Shown here: positions 26,218 through 35,299 of the stretch, one piece after another
How positions within the stretch are numbered: the stretch's first letter is position 1
Layout of the letters: each line of letters opens with the position of its first letter
Assembly (NCBI GenBank): GCA_910585965.1
Contig: CAJUHH010000002.1
Span: 62,001 to 126,000, forward strand
From: an uncultured Lachnospiraceae bacterium
GTDB lineage: Bacteria; Bacillota; Clostridia; Lachnospirales; Lachnospiraceae
Length of the DNA: 64,000 nt
Direction of reading: 5' to 3'
Position numbers and translations under genes: made by a program
Notes under the pieces: model-generated
Told to the model about the DNA's origin: nothing
Databases searched by the model: none
Seen by the model: the letters and a program-made list of their open reading frames with translations, nothing else

Positions 26218-27173
26218 TGACAGCAGATAAAAAAGAAAGCAAGTTCGTGTCGGTGGTAGTATATCTTCATAATAGCGGCAGAAATATCGAGTCTTTTTTT
26301 GACAAGGTATTGGAGATGTTCCAGGAGAATTTCGAAAAATATGAAATTATCTGTGTAAACGATGCTTCCACGGACGACAGCGTGGAGAGGTTGAAGGAAT
26401 ATTTCGGTGACAGCGGCAGGGATGGCGGCTGTATGATCAATATTATCCATATGAGTTACTTCCAGGGGCTGGAAGCTTCGATGAATGCGGGCCGGGACAT
26501 GGCCATTGGGGATTTTGTGTATGAATTCGACGACATTAACCCGGATTATCCGAAGGAGCTGATACGGGAAGTTTATGACAGGCTGCTTTCCGGGTACGAC
26601 ATTGTATCGGCCGGCTGCAAGGGAAAAATAAAATGGACTTCCAGAATGTTTTATCTTTTTTATAATATGACCAGCAATTCCAGAAACCGGATCGGCCAGG
26701 AGACGTTTCGGATCTTGTCCAGAAGGGCGATCAACCGGGTCATGTCCATGGGACAGTATATTCCTTATCGGAAAGCCATTTATATGAACTGCGGGCTGAA
26801 AACGGATACGGTCTATTATGAAAGTATAGGAGGAACGGGGCGGCATAAGAGCAAGACGGACAGGAGCGAGAGAACGAGCCTGGCGATCGATTCCTTTATT
26901 TATTTTACGAACGTGCTGGAACGGATTTCGCTGGTGATAAGCGGGGCTTTCCTGCTGTTTACGCTGGGAGTGGCGGTTTATATCGTTGGATCTATCTTCA
27001 GTGCCAGCAAGCCGGTGGAAGGATGGCTGTCCACGATGGGATTCCTTTCTCTCGGATTTTTCGGAGTATTCAGCCTCCTGACGATTATTTTAAAATATCT
27101 TTCAGTGATGCTTGGCCTGATTTTCAAGCATCAGAGATATTTGATCGAAGGGGTGGAGAAGCTTTCCAAGTAA
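26217..27173 (+). CDS. GT2 glycosyltransferase with C-terminal membrane helices
   Basis: 318 aa. N-terminal GT-A domain: SVVVYLHNSG, VNDASTDDS (nucleotide-sugar site) and EFDDINPDYP in the place of the DxD motif. Two hydrophobic helices near residues 238-300 as in DPM1/GtrB-type enzymes that load a sugar onto polyprenyl phosphate. Probably supplies a lipid-linked donor to the multi-spanning transferases nearby. Start overlaps the preceding stop. Donor sugar unknown. Confidence 0.85.
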   Translation: MTADKKESKFVSVVVYLHNSGRNIESFFDKVLEMFQENFEKYEIICVNDASTDDSVERLKEYFGDSGRDGGCMINIIHMSYFQGLEASMNAGRDMAIGDFVYEFDDINPDYPKELIREVYDRLLSGYDIVSAGCKGKIKWTSRMFYLFYNMTSNSRNRIGQETFRILSRRAINRVMSMGQYIPYRKAIYMNCGLKTDTVYYESIGGTGRHKSKTDRSERTSLAIDSFIYFTNVLERISLVISGAFLLFTLGVAVYIVGSIFSASKPVEGWLSTMGFLSLGFFGVFSLLTIILKYLSVMLGLIFKHQRYLIEGVEKLSK

Positions 27174-27213
27174 AAGGACGGGTCTTTGGATAAGGAAGAA
27201 AGTGAGGAGGAAA

Positions 27214-27945
27214 ATGGATCTTACGGTTTTGTTTCCAGTTTTGGATGAGAGGCTGCGTCTGCGGAAGGGGATCGAGACGACAGTGGCATATTTGAGAAAA
27301 AACAGCACGATTCCATATCATTTGATGATATTGGATAATGGGTCAACGGACGAAACACCCGAGATTGCCGCGCAGCTTTGCAGGGAATATGAGGAAGTGG
27401 AGTATGTCAGGGTAAACCAGCGGGGGGTCGGCGTGGCGTTCCGGGAAGGGATCCGGCGGAACCGAAGCGAGATCGTGGGGTATATGGATATTGATTTGTC
27501 TACGAATATCCGGCATTTAGGACAGGCGATCCATATTTTTGAGAGCTGCCCGGACATCGAGTACATTAATGGAACCCGTTTCAGCAGACAGTCCGATACG
27601 AAGGGAAGGAAATGGTATAGGAAGATAACATCCCAGGGCTTATTGATTCTGTTAAAGGCGGCTTTCGGAATGAAATGCACGGACGCGGTCTGCGGCTTTA
27701 CTTTTTTGAGGAAAGAAACGGCGGAGCGGCTGGTGGAAGCATCCGGGAACGACAACGGATGGTTTTATACGATAGAATTCCTGCTGCGTGCAGAACGAAT
27801 GGGGGTAAAGATATTGGATATGCCGGTGGAATGGCAGGAGGATTATAATACGACGGTGAAGGTTTTTAAGACGGTGAAAAATTATCTGGTGCAGATCTGT
27901 CGGCTGAAGAGGGAGTTTCGGAAAGAAGAAAGGGCGAAGGGTTAA
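27214..27945 (+). CDS. GT2 glycosyltransferase (polyprenyl-phosphate type)
   Basis: 243 aa from ATG 27214 (GGAGG only 3 nt away); a GTG at 27202 with AAGGA would add four residues and is also possible. TVLFPVLDERLRL, LDNGSTDET, MDIDLSTN (DxD motif) and CGFTFLRKE resemble dolichyl-phosphate glucosyl/mannosyltransferases without membrane helices. Cytoplasmic; would make a lipid-linked sugar. Lies between another GT2 and a DegT aminotransferase in one operon. Confidence 0.85.
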   Translation: MDLTVLFPVLDERLRLRKGIETTVAYLRKNSTIPYHLMILDNGSTDETPEIAAQLCREYEEVEYVRVNQRGVGVAFREGIRRNRSEIVGYMDIDLSTNIRHLGQAIHIFESCPDIEYINGTRFSRQSDTKGRKWYRKITSQGLLILLKAAFGMKCTDAVCGFTFLRKETAERLVEASGNDNGWFYTIEFLLRAERMGVKILDMPVEWQEDYNTTVKVFKTVKNYLVQICRLKREFRKEERAKG

Positions 27946-27949
27946 GGCT

Positions 27950-29053
27950 ATGCTGAAAAGAATTGATTTAAGAAGGAATTACCAGAACCACAGGGAGGAA
28001 TATCTCCAGGCTATCGAAAAGGTATGCGAGGAGACGGCTTTTTCAGGGGGAAAGTTTGCGGACCAGTTCGATAAGGAATTCGCTGCGTATATCGGCGTGA
28101 AAGCAGCTTCCGGCGTGGACAACGGAACCTCCGCCCTGCAGCTTGCCATGCTGGCGCTTGGCGTGGGGGAAGGGGATGAAGTGATCGTTCCTGCCAATAC
28201 CTATATCGCCAGCGCCTGGGGGCCTACCTATACGGGGGCAACGCCCGTTTTTGTGGACTGCACAAAGGATACGTGGGAAATCGACCCGGACAGGATTGAG
28301 GAAAGGATTACGGAAAGGACGAAAGCGGTCATCGGCGTCCATCTTTACGGCCAGCCTTTTGATTTCGGCAGGGTGAAGGAAATTGCGGACAGGCATGGAC
28401 TCTATATTGTGGAGGACTGCGCCCAGTCCCATGGAGCCAGGTATGAAGGAAAGATGACGGGAGGACTGGGCGACATCGGATGCTTCAGTTTTTATCCGGG
28501 GAAGAATTTGTATGCGTTCGGGGAAGCCGGAAGCGTGGTTTCTAACCGGGAGGACTATATCGATGCCATCAATACATGGAAGAACCAGGGCTGCAAAGTC
28601 CGTTATTACCATGATGTGGTAGGCTATAATATGCGCATGGAAGGAATCCAGGGGGCGGTGCTCAGCGTCAGCCTGAAATACCTGAATGATTGGACGAAGC
28701 GCCGGCAGGAGATCGGATGGCGCTATATCAGGGAAATCAAGAATCCGCTGGTTACGATGCAGGTCCACCCGGAGAATACGGAGCCGGTCTTCCATTTATT
28801 TGTTGTAACGGTGCCGGAGGCGGAAAAGTTTGTGGCATATATGGCGGAAAAAGGAATCGAATGCCACCGCCATTACCCGGTACCCTGCCATCTGCAGAAG
28901 GCATATGCGAACCTGGGGTATCAGAAAGGGGACTGCCCGAATGCGGAGTATCTGGCAGAGCATTGCGTGACTTTGCCTATGTTCCCGGAAATGACGGAAG
29001 AAGAGGCTGGGATGGTGATTGCGGCCTGCAACGCATATACCTTTTGCAAATAA
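27950..29053 (+). CDS. DegT/DnrJ/EryC1/StrS sugar aminotransferase
   Basis: 367 aa, full length. PLP-dependent fold type I: NGTSALQLAMLALGVGEGDE, VPANTYIAS, VEDCAQSHGA, and FSFYPGKNLYAFGEAG with the Schiff-base lysine. These enzymes transfer an amino group from glutamate to a keto sugar nucleotide. HLYGQPFD and the ECHRHYPVPCH segment are typical of the dTDP-3-keto or UDP-4-keto sugar group. No dedicated ketoisomerase (FdtA-type) is in the window. Ends the 22.9-29.1 kb operon, just before a strong terminator. Confidence 0.9.
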   Translation: MLKRIDLRRNYQNHREEYLQAIEKVCEETAFSGGKFADQFDKEFAAYIGVKAASGVDNGTSALQLAMLALGVGEGDEVIVPANTYIASAWGPTYTGATPVFVDCTKDTWEIDPDRIEERITERTKAVIGVHLYGQPFDFGRVKEIADRHGLYIVEDCAQSHGARYEGKMTGGLGDIGCFSFYPGKNLYAFGEAGSVVSNREDYIDAINTWKNQGCKVRYYHDVVGYNMRMEGIQGAVLSVSLKYLNDWTKRRQEIGWRYIREIKNPLVTMQVHPENTEPVFHLFVVTVPEAEKFVAYMAEKGIECHRHYPVPCHLQKAYANLGYQKGDCPNAEYLAEHCVTLPMFPEMTEEEAGMVIAACNAYTFCK

Positions 29054-29067
29054 ATCAGAGAAGAGAA

Positions 29068-30012
29068 TTATTTCTGAAGAAATTCCCGGAACTCGGGAAT
29101 TTCTTTTTCTATAATCTGCATAAAATATATGGCTCCGTTCTCATTCAAATGGTCCGCATCGGAAAAATAGTCCAGCCTATCGGAGAAGCGTTCATCCTCG
29201 GAGTAATCGTAATAAGGAACGCTGCTTTCTGCAGAAATGGCATTTACCGTCCGGCGGAATTCTTCCTTGAATTTTTCAGGGAATAAATCGGAGTAAAGGC
29301 CGGTGTAAGGCGTGGTAATTAAAACGGGGGTGATGCTGTTCTCCTTACAAAATGCGAGAATGTCGTACAAATTGTTGATCCTTTCGGGGAGAAAATATTC
29401 TTCCTTGTTATCCATATGGCGGTGGTAACGGTTCTGCGCCTTTTCCCGGAAAGAGGCTTCCGCTTCCGCGGCGTGGGCTTTGAGGGAAAAGGAGGGCAGT
29501 ATTTTTATCAGATCTTCCCCGGCAGAGAGGATAGGAAGCTGGTGCGTCACCAGATCGATATACGGATCATAGGAAGGAATATAGCGGGGGGATAAAAATG
29601 TATAGTATTTGGCGGCTAAAAACTGCTTTTCTTCTTCATCGACAACTTCGTTATTGAAGGAAAAATAGGAAACCGGAATAAACATCAGGCATGGATCGGA
29701 AAAATGATCCTGGTACATGGACAGGATAGCATAATCGTAGTCATAGGTCTGGCTGGCCATAGCGAAGTTAAAGCATTCGTAACCCATGTTTTTTTCCAGG
29801 TTTTTATAAGTAAAGGCATATTCACCATGGGAGCTGCCGATATTGCAGATCTGGATATTGTTATAATTGGAATCCATGTAGTTGAATTTATCAGCATCGC
29901 TGTAAGGCGTTTCCATAACCTGCTCATAACGGCAGTTCAAAAGGAAAAGTATTGATAAGGCACCAAAAGAAACGGCGAGGCATTTGAATAAAAATAAAAC
30001 GATTTTTTTCAT
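29068..30012 (-). CDS. SGNH/DltD-like extracytoplasmic protein (MBOAT partner 1)
   Basis: 314 aa. An N-terminal membrane anchor (about 3-25) is followed by an extracytoplasmic SGNH-type domain: ICNIGSSHGEYAF holds the candidate nucleophile serine, and SDADHLNENGA the D..H pair. In Dlt-like and alginate-acetylation-like systems, proteins of this type work outside the cell with an MBOAT channel to hand acyl groups to the glycan. It is 11 bp downstream of an MBOAT gene, so the two form a pair. The 3' end overlaps the opposing terminator. Confidence 0.82.
   Translation of the reverse strand: MKKIVLFLFKCLAVSFGALSILFLLNCRYEQVMETPYSDADKFNYMDSNYNNIQICNIGSSHGEYAFTYKNLEKNMGYECFNFAMASQTYDYDYAILSMYQDHFSDPCLMFIPVSYFSFNNEVVDEEEKQFLAAKYYTFLSPRYIPSYDPYIDLVTHQLPILSAGEDLIKILPSFSLKAHAAEAEASFREKAQNRYHRHMDNKEEYFLPERINNLYDILAFCKENSITPVLITTPYTGLYSDLFPEKFKEEFRRTVNAISAESSVPYYDYSEDERFSDRLDYFSDADHLNENGAIYFMQIIEKEIPEFREFLQK
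29078..29108 (+). terminator. Intrinsic terminator of the aminotransferase operon
   Basis: Stem AGAAATTCCCG / CGGGAATTTCT, 5-nt loop, then a run of T. It lies inside the last codons of the convergent SGNH gene, so one DNA stretch serves as coding sequence on the minus strand and terminator on the plus strand. Confidence 0.8.
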
Positions 30013-30023
30013 AGTTTTCTTCG

Positions 30024-31454
30024 TCAGAACTGAAAATAATAAAACTCAGTTGCCACTCCTTTCTCTGAAAACAGCAGAATAACGAGTAAAAAAACGATAT
30101 AAACAGGATAACGTACCCAGGGCTTGTAAGAGGAAATATGGGCAATGACATCCGTTTTCAGGGAAACGTAGTCATAGGCCGCCAGGACCAGGATGGGGAT
30201 GCACAGATATATCATGTAGGAATAGGACATATCCAGGGAGATAACAGCATTTTTCAGGTAATTGCTAAAATCCCCGATGCCGTACAAGCTGCGGGAAAGA
30301 ATGAACCAGGCATCCTGCAAGGTATTGGCGCGGAAGAACACCCATGCGAAGCATACTTCGAAAAAGGTAAACAAAAGGGAGAAAAAACCGCGCTGCTTCT
30401 TTGGCCGGACACATATTTCCAGAATTTGATAAATGCCATGGACAGCGCCCCATACGATATAGTGGATGCCCGCCCCGTGCCAGAGTCCGCTGACCAGGAA
30501 GGTAAGAACCAGGTTCAGGCAATGGCGGAAGGCTCCTTTGCGGCTGCCTCCCAAAGGAATATACACATAATCCCGGAACCAGGTGGAAAGGGAAATATGC
30601 CAGCGGCTCCAGAATTCACGGATGCTGCGGGAAAAGTAGGGGCTTTTGAAGTTCTCCTGCAGATCAATTCCGAAGAGCTTGGCACAGCCGATGGCAATAT
30701 CCGTATATCCGGAGAAATCACAATAGATCTGGATCGCGAACATAATGGTGGCGATCGGGAAAACTAATCCGATATAATCAGCTGGATGATCGTAAATATT
30801 GTTGACGGAAGGTGCCAGAAGTTCCGCGACCACCAGCTTTTTAAAATATCCAACCGCCATCAGCTTCATTCCGTAAGATGCCTGGGAGGGATCGAAGCTT
30901 CGGCTCTTTTTGAATTGGGGAAGCAGAATATCGCCCCGTCCGATCGGGCCGGAAAGGAGCTGCGGGAAAAAAGAAACGAACAGGCAGTAATAACCGAAAT
31001 GCCGTTCCGCAGGATATTTCCCCCGGTAGATATCGATTAAATATCCCAATGTCTGGAAGGTATAGAATGAAATGCCCACTGGCAGCATAAGCTGTATAAC
31101 GGGGGACGCAAGGCCGGCGGCTTCGAAAAAGAAGTCTAGGTATTTGAAGATCACCAGGCATCCCGTTAACAGGAGAATTCCTGCCAGCAAATATATTTTT
31201 TTCAACATGCGTATTTTTCTTTTTTCACATTCTCCGTTTCCCGGCAGGGAATTCGCTGATTGAAGGGCCAGGGCGAGAAAATAGGAAAGGGCGGCGGTGG
31301 ATAAAAGGAGAAAGATATACCGCCTGTCTGTTTGCATATAAAAATAAAAACTGGCTGCCAAAAGAAAAAGATAACGGTATTTTGCCGGGCAGATCCAATA
31401 TAAAATAAAAATAATCGGTAAAAATACGGCAAATCCTATCGAATTAAATATCAT
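30024..31454 (-). CDS. MBOAT O-acyltransferase, AlgI/DltB-like (copy 1)
   Basis: 476 aa from ATG 31454, with GAGG 6 nt upstream. Polytopic throughout (about eleven helices). Signatures: PVGISFYTFQTLGYLIDIYRG, FSGYTDIAIGCAKLFG, FWSRWHISLSTWFRDYVYIP and the catalytic-histidine segment GLWHGAGIHYIVWGAVHG. Family members transfer acyl groups across the membrane onto extracellular polysaccharide. Paired with the SGNH gene downstream. Divergent from the FkbH module by 178 bp, so it might also use that module's acyl carrier protein. Confidence 0.93.
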   Translation of the reverse strand: MIFNSIGFAVFLPIIFILYWICPAKYRYLFLLAASFYFYMQTDRRYIFLLLSTAALSYFLALALQSANSLPGNGECEKRKIRMLKKIYLLAGILLLTGCLVIFKYLDFFFEAAGLASPVIQLMLPVGISFYTFQTLGYLIDIYRGKYPAERHFGYYCLFVSFFPQLLSGPIGRGDILLPQFKKSRSFDPSQASYGMKLMAVGYFKKLVVAELLAPSVNNIYDHPADYIGLVFPIATIMFAIQIYCDFSGYTDIAIGCAKLFGIDLQENFKSPYFSRSIREFWSRWHISLSTWFRDYVYIPLGGSRKGAFRHCLNLVLTFLVSGLWHGAGIHYIVWGAVHGIYQILEICVRPKKQRGFFSLLFTFFEVCFAWVFFRANTLQDAWFILSRSLYGIGDFSNYLKNAVISLDMSYSYMIYLCIPILVLAAYDYVSLKTDVIAHISSYKPWVRYPVYIVFLLVILLFSEKGVATEFYYFQF

Positions 31455-31507
31455 AAAAAACCTCACTACTTTCCATATGTCACCATAACAGGGAAATATT
31501 AAGTTTC

Positions 31508-31537
31508 TTTTAAGGTCTGCGGAACATTTCCTTAAAA
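31508..31537. promoter_or_regulatory. Inverted repeat in the divergent gap
   Basis: TTTTAAGG / CCTTAAAA separated by 14 nt, midway between the MBOAT gene and the SGNH lipoprotein gene. A TATAAT at about 31574 downstream could be the -10 of the plus-strand transcript; the -35 is unclear. Confidence 0.3.
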
Positions 31538-31632
31538 ATAAGCGGAAAGACGCTGTAAATTAAAAAACGTGTTATAATATAATAATATGAACATGGACAT
31601 AAATGCAAGAAATATGCAGAAAGGATGTTGCA

Positions 31633-32682
31633 ATGAGGATGGTTATGGAAAAATTAAAAGTAACGTCGGTGATTATTTTGGCGGCAGCAGTATTGATGGG
31701 ATGCGGGAAGGGTGCAGCAGTGGAAAGCTCCCCAAGAGAGGATGCATCAGGGGATGCGATTGTCATCGAGGAGAAATCCCCTGGCGGGCTCCCAGCAGCG
31801 ACGGAGGAAATGAATAAGGAGAATGAATCGGCGCAGACGATAGAACCGGAGCCATCGGAAGAAGAGACGATGGTGGACCCGGAACAGCTGCAGGAGCCGG
31901 AAATCGAGCCGCAGGAAGTGACGGAGACGGTTCCGGAACAACCGGCGGTAAACAGGCTGCAGATCGTTTTTTTAGGGGACAGTATCCTGGACGGCTACCG
32001 AAATGAAACGGGCATCGCCTATCTGACCGGCGTGTATTGCGATGCGGATGTCTATAACCTGGCAATGGGGGGGACGACGGCGGCACTGGTGACGTATGAA
32101 AGCGCGGTATATGAGGAGTGGAGTTCCCGCTGCCTTCAGGGGGTCGTACATGCCATTTGCGGGAATGTGGATGCGAAGATCCTGGACGGCTATCGGGCAG
32201 GGGAAGTATTTGCGACCTGTGATTTCTCCAAGACGGATTATTTTGTGATTGAATATGGAATGAATGATTTCTTGAGCGGGATTCCGCTGAACGATTCGGA
32301 GGATACGTTTGACGAGTATACTTATGTGGGCGCTCTGCGCATAGCCATACAGAAGCTGCGGGAATCGTTCCCCGAAGCCACGATTGTTCTCTGTTCTCCG
32401 AATTATGCCCAGTTCTGGGGGAAGGACGGCTCTTACCTGGGCGACGGGAATATGGTGAGCAACGGCGGCGGCAAGCTGGTGGAATATTACCGGGTGTGCG
32501 GCAATGTTTCCGCAGACATGAATACGCTGTTTCTGAATGCTTATGAAGGGATCGGGCTGGATGCCTATTCCGCAGACGAATATCTGGAAGACGGCATCCA
32601 TCTGTCGAAGAAAGGACGAAGGAAATATGCGGAGAAATTATCAGAAATCATTCTGAATTATGAGGCTGAAAAAAATAATTAA
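31633..32682 (+). CDS. SGNH/GDSL hydrolase lipoprotein
   Basis: 349 aa from ATG 31633 (AAGGA 7 nt upstream). Lipobox LMGC with Cys at residue 24, a Glu/Pro-rich linker (about 25-110), then a GDSL-type esterase/acyltransferase domain: VFLGDSILDGYR (nucleophile Ser), EYGMNDF, and DGIHLSKKG (Asp-His). Anchored outside the membrane. Divergent from MBOAT copy 1 and upstream of the FkbH/ACP genes, it could be the acyl-transfer partner of either. Its paralogue at 51253-52239 keeps the fold but lacks the GDS motif. Confidence 0.87.
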   Translation: MRMVMEKLKVTSVIILAAAVLMGCGKGAAVESSPREDASGDAIVIEEKSPGGLPAATEEMNKENESAQTIEPEPSEEETMVDPEQLQEPEIEPQEVTETVPEQPAVNRLQIVFLGDSILDGYRNETGIAYLTGVYCDADVYNLAMGGTTAALVTYESAVYEEWSSRCLQGVVHAICGNVDAKILDGYRAGEVFATCDFSKTDYFVIEYGMNDFLSGIPLNDSEDTFDEYTYVGALRIAIQKLRESFPEATIVLCSPNYAQFWGKDGSYLGDGNMVSNGGGKLVEYYRVCGNVSADMNTLFLNAYEGIGLDAYSADEYLEDGIHLSKKGRRKYAEKLSEIILNYEAEKNN

Positions 32683-32717
32683 AGGTGGCGGCAGGCGGTA
32701 AAGTATGGTAAAATGTT

Positions 32718-32741
32718 AGGCGGATGTTTTTGCATCCGCCT
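32718..32741 (+). terminator. Hairpin between the SGNH lipoprotein and fkbH-like genes
   Basis: AGGCGGATG / CATCCGCCT, 6-nt loop, tail TTATGG. Stable stem but short U-run; may attenuate rather than stop transcription into the FkbH gene. Confidence 0.45.
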
Positions 32742-32778
32742 TTATGGCGGTAAAAACAGGAAAAGGGAGAGAAACGGT

Positions 32779-34560
32779 TTGAAAGAGTTAGAGTATCCTT
32801 TTGACAGCGAATATATTTTGAAAAATGCAAGAAAGATAAAGAAGTTTCTTCTGGCAGAAGCGGGAACACGGATTAAGAAGAAAATCGCGGTTCTGGGAGG
32901 AAGCACTACCCATGATATTATCCGTATCCTGGAGCTTTTTCTTTTGAACCAGGGCATCGAGCCGGAGTTTTATGAGTCGGAATATGGGCAATATTTTCAG
33001 GATGCCATGTTCGGGAAGGAAAGGCTGGACGCTTTTGCTCCGGATGTCATTTATATCCATACCAGCAACAGGAACGTGACGGCGTATCCGAAGCCGGGGG
33101 ATAGCAGGGAAGAGACGGAAGCCCTGCTGGAAGAGCAGTATGGGCATTTTGCAGCTATGTGGGACAAACTGGAGGCCGATTACCATTGCCCGGTGATACA
33201 GAATAATTTTGAATATCCTTTTTATCGTCTGTTGGGAAACCAGGACGGGGCGGCTATAAGCGGGAGAACCCGTTTCCTGACCCGGCTGAACGAACGCTTT
33301 TACCAATACGGGGAAACTCATGGGAATTTTTATATTAACGATATCAACTATATGTCAGCGGCCTATGGCCTGGATAAATGGTCGGATCCTTTTTACTGGC
33401 ATATGTATAAATACTGCCTTTGCCTGCCGGCAGTGCCTGAATTTGCCCACAATTTGTGCAATATTATAAAAGCGATTTTCGGAAAGAATAAGAAGGCGCT
33501 TGTTTTGGACCTGGACAATACTTTATGGGGCGGCATCGTAGGGGATGACGGGGCGGAAAACCTGGAGATCGGACAGGAAACATCCATGGGGCAGGTGTAT
33601 GCCGAGTTCCAGAGTTATGTAAAAGCACAAAAAGACATCGGCGTGATGTTGAATATCAACTCCAAAAATGAGGAAGAAAACGCCATGGCGGGGCTGAACC
33701 ATCCGGCAGGGGTGCTGAAGCCGGAGGACTTTATCATAATAAAGGCGAATTGGGAGCCGAAGAGCAGGAATTTGTCGGAGATTGCCGCAGAACTGAATAT
33801 TCTGCCGGAAAGCCTTGTATTCGTGGACGATAATCCGGCGGAAAGGGAAATCATCCGGCAGCAGACACCGGCGGCGGCGCCGGAGATCGGAAGGCCGGAA
33901 CAGTATATACGCGTCCTGGACCGATCAGGGTTTTTTGAAGTGGTTTCTCTGTCGGAAGACGACAGGAGAAGGAGCGAGATGTACAGGGCCAATCGGATGC
34001 GCGAAAAGCAGCAGACGGAGTTTGCGGATTATGGGGAATATTTGAAGTCGTTGGAGATGAAGGGGACGATTCGGCCTTTTGAACCTATGTATATGGCCAG
34101 GATTGCCCAGCTGACGAATAAAAGCAACCAGTTTAACCTGACGACCAGAAGGTATACCCAGGGGGAGATCGAACAGGCGGCGGCGGATAAGGGGCAGATT
34201 ACCCTCTATGGGAAACTGGAGGATAGGTTCGGCGACAACGGCGTGGTGTCTGTGGTGATCGGGCATAAAAAGGAAGAAGCGCTTCACATTGACCTGTGGA
34301 TCATGAGCTGCCGGGTGCTGAAACGCGATATGGAATACGCCATGATGGACAGGCTGGTGGAGGAATGCCAAAAGGAAGGGATCTCAAAGATCATTGGTTA
34401 TTATTATCCTACGGCGAAAAATAAGATGGTGGAGAATTTTTACGGTATCCAGGGATTTGTGAAAACAGAAGAAGACAGTGAAGGCAATACGGTATGGCTG
34501 TATGAAATACCGAAAACCTATGAGAAGAAAAATAAATATATAGAAATCGAAAGGAAATGA
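32779..34560 (+). CDS. FkbH-like HAD-IIIC acyl-loading enzyme
   Basis: 593 aa. TTG start at 32779 with GGGAGAG upstream, matching the usual LKELEYPFDSEYIL N-terminus. N-terminal SGNH-like domain (VLGGSTTHDI), central HAD domain with LDLDNTLWGG (D244, D246, T248) and FVDDNPAER, and a C-terminal GNAT-like region (QFNLTTRRYT, VIGHKKEEALHIDLWIMSCRVLKR). Characterised FkbH proteins take 1,3-bisphosphoglycerate, dephosphorylate it and load a glyceryl group onto an acyl carrier protein. The very next gene, overlapping by one base, encodes such a carrier. In this surface-glycan setting it plays the role DltA has in D-alanylation; the acyl group itself is inferred. Confidence 0.9.
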   Translation: MKELEYPFDSEYILKNARKIKKFLLAEAGTRIKKKIAVLGGSTTHDIIRILELFLLNQGIEPEFYESEYGQYFQDAMFGKERLDAFAPDVIYIHTSNRNVTAYPKPGDSREETEALLEEQYGHFAAMWDKLEADYHCPVIQNNFEYPFYRLLGNQDGAAISGRTRFLTRLNERFYQYGETHGNFYINDINYMSAAYGLDKWSDPFYWHMYKYCLCLPAVPEFAHNLCNIIKAIFGKNKKALVLDLDNTLWGGIVGDDGAENLEIGQETSMGQVYAEFQSYVKAQKDIGVMLNINSKNEEENAMAGLNHPAGVLKPEDFIIIKANWEPKSRNLSEIAAELNILPESLVFVDDNPAEREIIRQQTPAAAPEIGRPEQYIRVLDRSGFFEVVSLSEDDRRRSEMYRANRMREKQQTEFADYGEYLKSLEMKGTIRPFEPMYMARIAQLTNKSNQFNLTTRRYTQGEIEQAAADKGQITLYGKLEDRFGDNGVVSVVIGHKKEEALHIDLWIMSCRVLKRDMEYAMMDRLVEECQKEGISKIIGYYYPTAKNKMVENFYGIQGFVKTEEDSEGNTVWLYEIPKTYEKKNKYIEIERK

Positions 34561-34811
34561 TGAAGATGACGAGAGAAAAAGTATTCGAAACCTTAAACGA
34601 AGTATTCCGGGATGTATTCGATGATGAGTCGATTGCCGTGGAGGAAGAGACTACGGCGGATGATATTGAAGATTGGGATTCCCTGGAGCATATCAATCTG
34701 ATTGCGGCCGTGGAGCAGGAATTCGGCATCAAGTTCTCCATGGGACAAGTAGTATCCATGAAGAACGTGGGAGAAATGGCCGATATTATTATGAGCCAGA
34801 TCGAGGATTAA
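34560..34811 (+). CDS. Acyl carrier protein
   Basis: 83 aa. Start at 34560 (AGG 5 nt upstream); ATGs at 34557 and 34566 are alternatives. Typical four-helix carrier with the phosphopantetheine site DWDSLEHI, serine 41. Sits directly after the FkbH gene, so most likely it carries the FkbH-loaded acyl group, as DltC carries D-alanine. A dedicated carrier inside a wall-glycan locus is unlikely to serve fatty-acid synthesis. Confidence 0.93.
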   Translation: MKMTREKVFETLNEVFRDVFDDESIAVEEETTADDIEDWDSLEHINLIAAVEQEFGIKFSMGQVVSMKNVGEMADIIMSQIED

Positions 34812-34836
34812 ACGGATATAGATTCCGGCTGGTTTT

Positions 34837-35244
34837 CTACGGAAGCTGGTCTTCCATAAGTTCGATCATGCCAAGGAAGGGACTCATTAAAAATACCACC
34901 CGCCTGTTTTGGAGAGCCGGCGCCGGTGCCGGCGCGTCGATAGCGGTAAATCCTTTGGCGGTCAGCGAAGCCAGCGAGGCATCGAGGTCCGGCGTTTCAT
35001 AACAGATATGATAGGGGCTGTTTTTATATTTTTTGATCAGGCCGGAAACAACGGACGAACTGTCCGCAGGAGAAACCAGTTCGACCCGGTAGCCGTCTTT
35101 TTCCATAAAGCGGATATGAATTTTTCGATAATCGTCCAAAACGGTTTCTGAAACGGTGTTATATCCGAGCCGTCCGAATTCAGCCGCCGCTTTGTCGATA
35201 TGTTTGACCAAATATCCGATATGATGTATTTTCAAATGATCCAT
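34837..35244 (-). CDS. VOC-superfamily (glyoxalase/methylmalonyl-CoA epimerase-like) protein
   Basis: 135 aa, start after GGAGG. One VOC domain: HHIGYLVKHIDKAAAEF with a metal-type histidine, YRVELVSP (Glu), PYHICYETPD (His) and MIELME (Glu), the four-ligand set of methylmalonyl-CoA epimerases. Encoded on the opposite strand between the carrier protein and MBOAT genes. It could epimerise or rearrange the acyl group on the carrier or a CoA precursor, but the opposite orientation weakens the operon argument. Confidence 0.85.
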   Translation of the reverse strand: MDHLKIHHIGYLVKHIDKAAAEFGRLGYNTVSETVLDDYRKIHIRFMEKDGYRVELVSPADSSSVVSGLIKKYKNSPYHICYETPDLDASLASLTAKGFTAIDAPAPAPALQNRRVVFLMSPFLGMIELMEDQLP

Positions 35245-35299
35245 AATGACCTCCAGAATTTGAATTAAGTAAAGCAGCAGCCGGAAAGGAAAACGTTAT

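Noticed and set aside
32713..32778. Upstream extension of the FkbH protein to the ATG at 32713
   Set aside because: It would translate through a terminator-like hairpin and adds residues absent from the family; the TTG at 32779 has a good ribosome site.
34560..34811. Carrier protein as DltC of a D-alanylation operon
   Set aside because: No DltA-type adenylation enzyme is present; the adjacent loader is FkbH.
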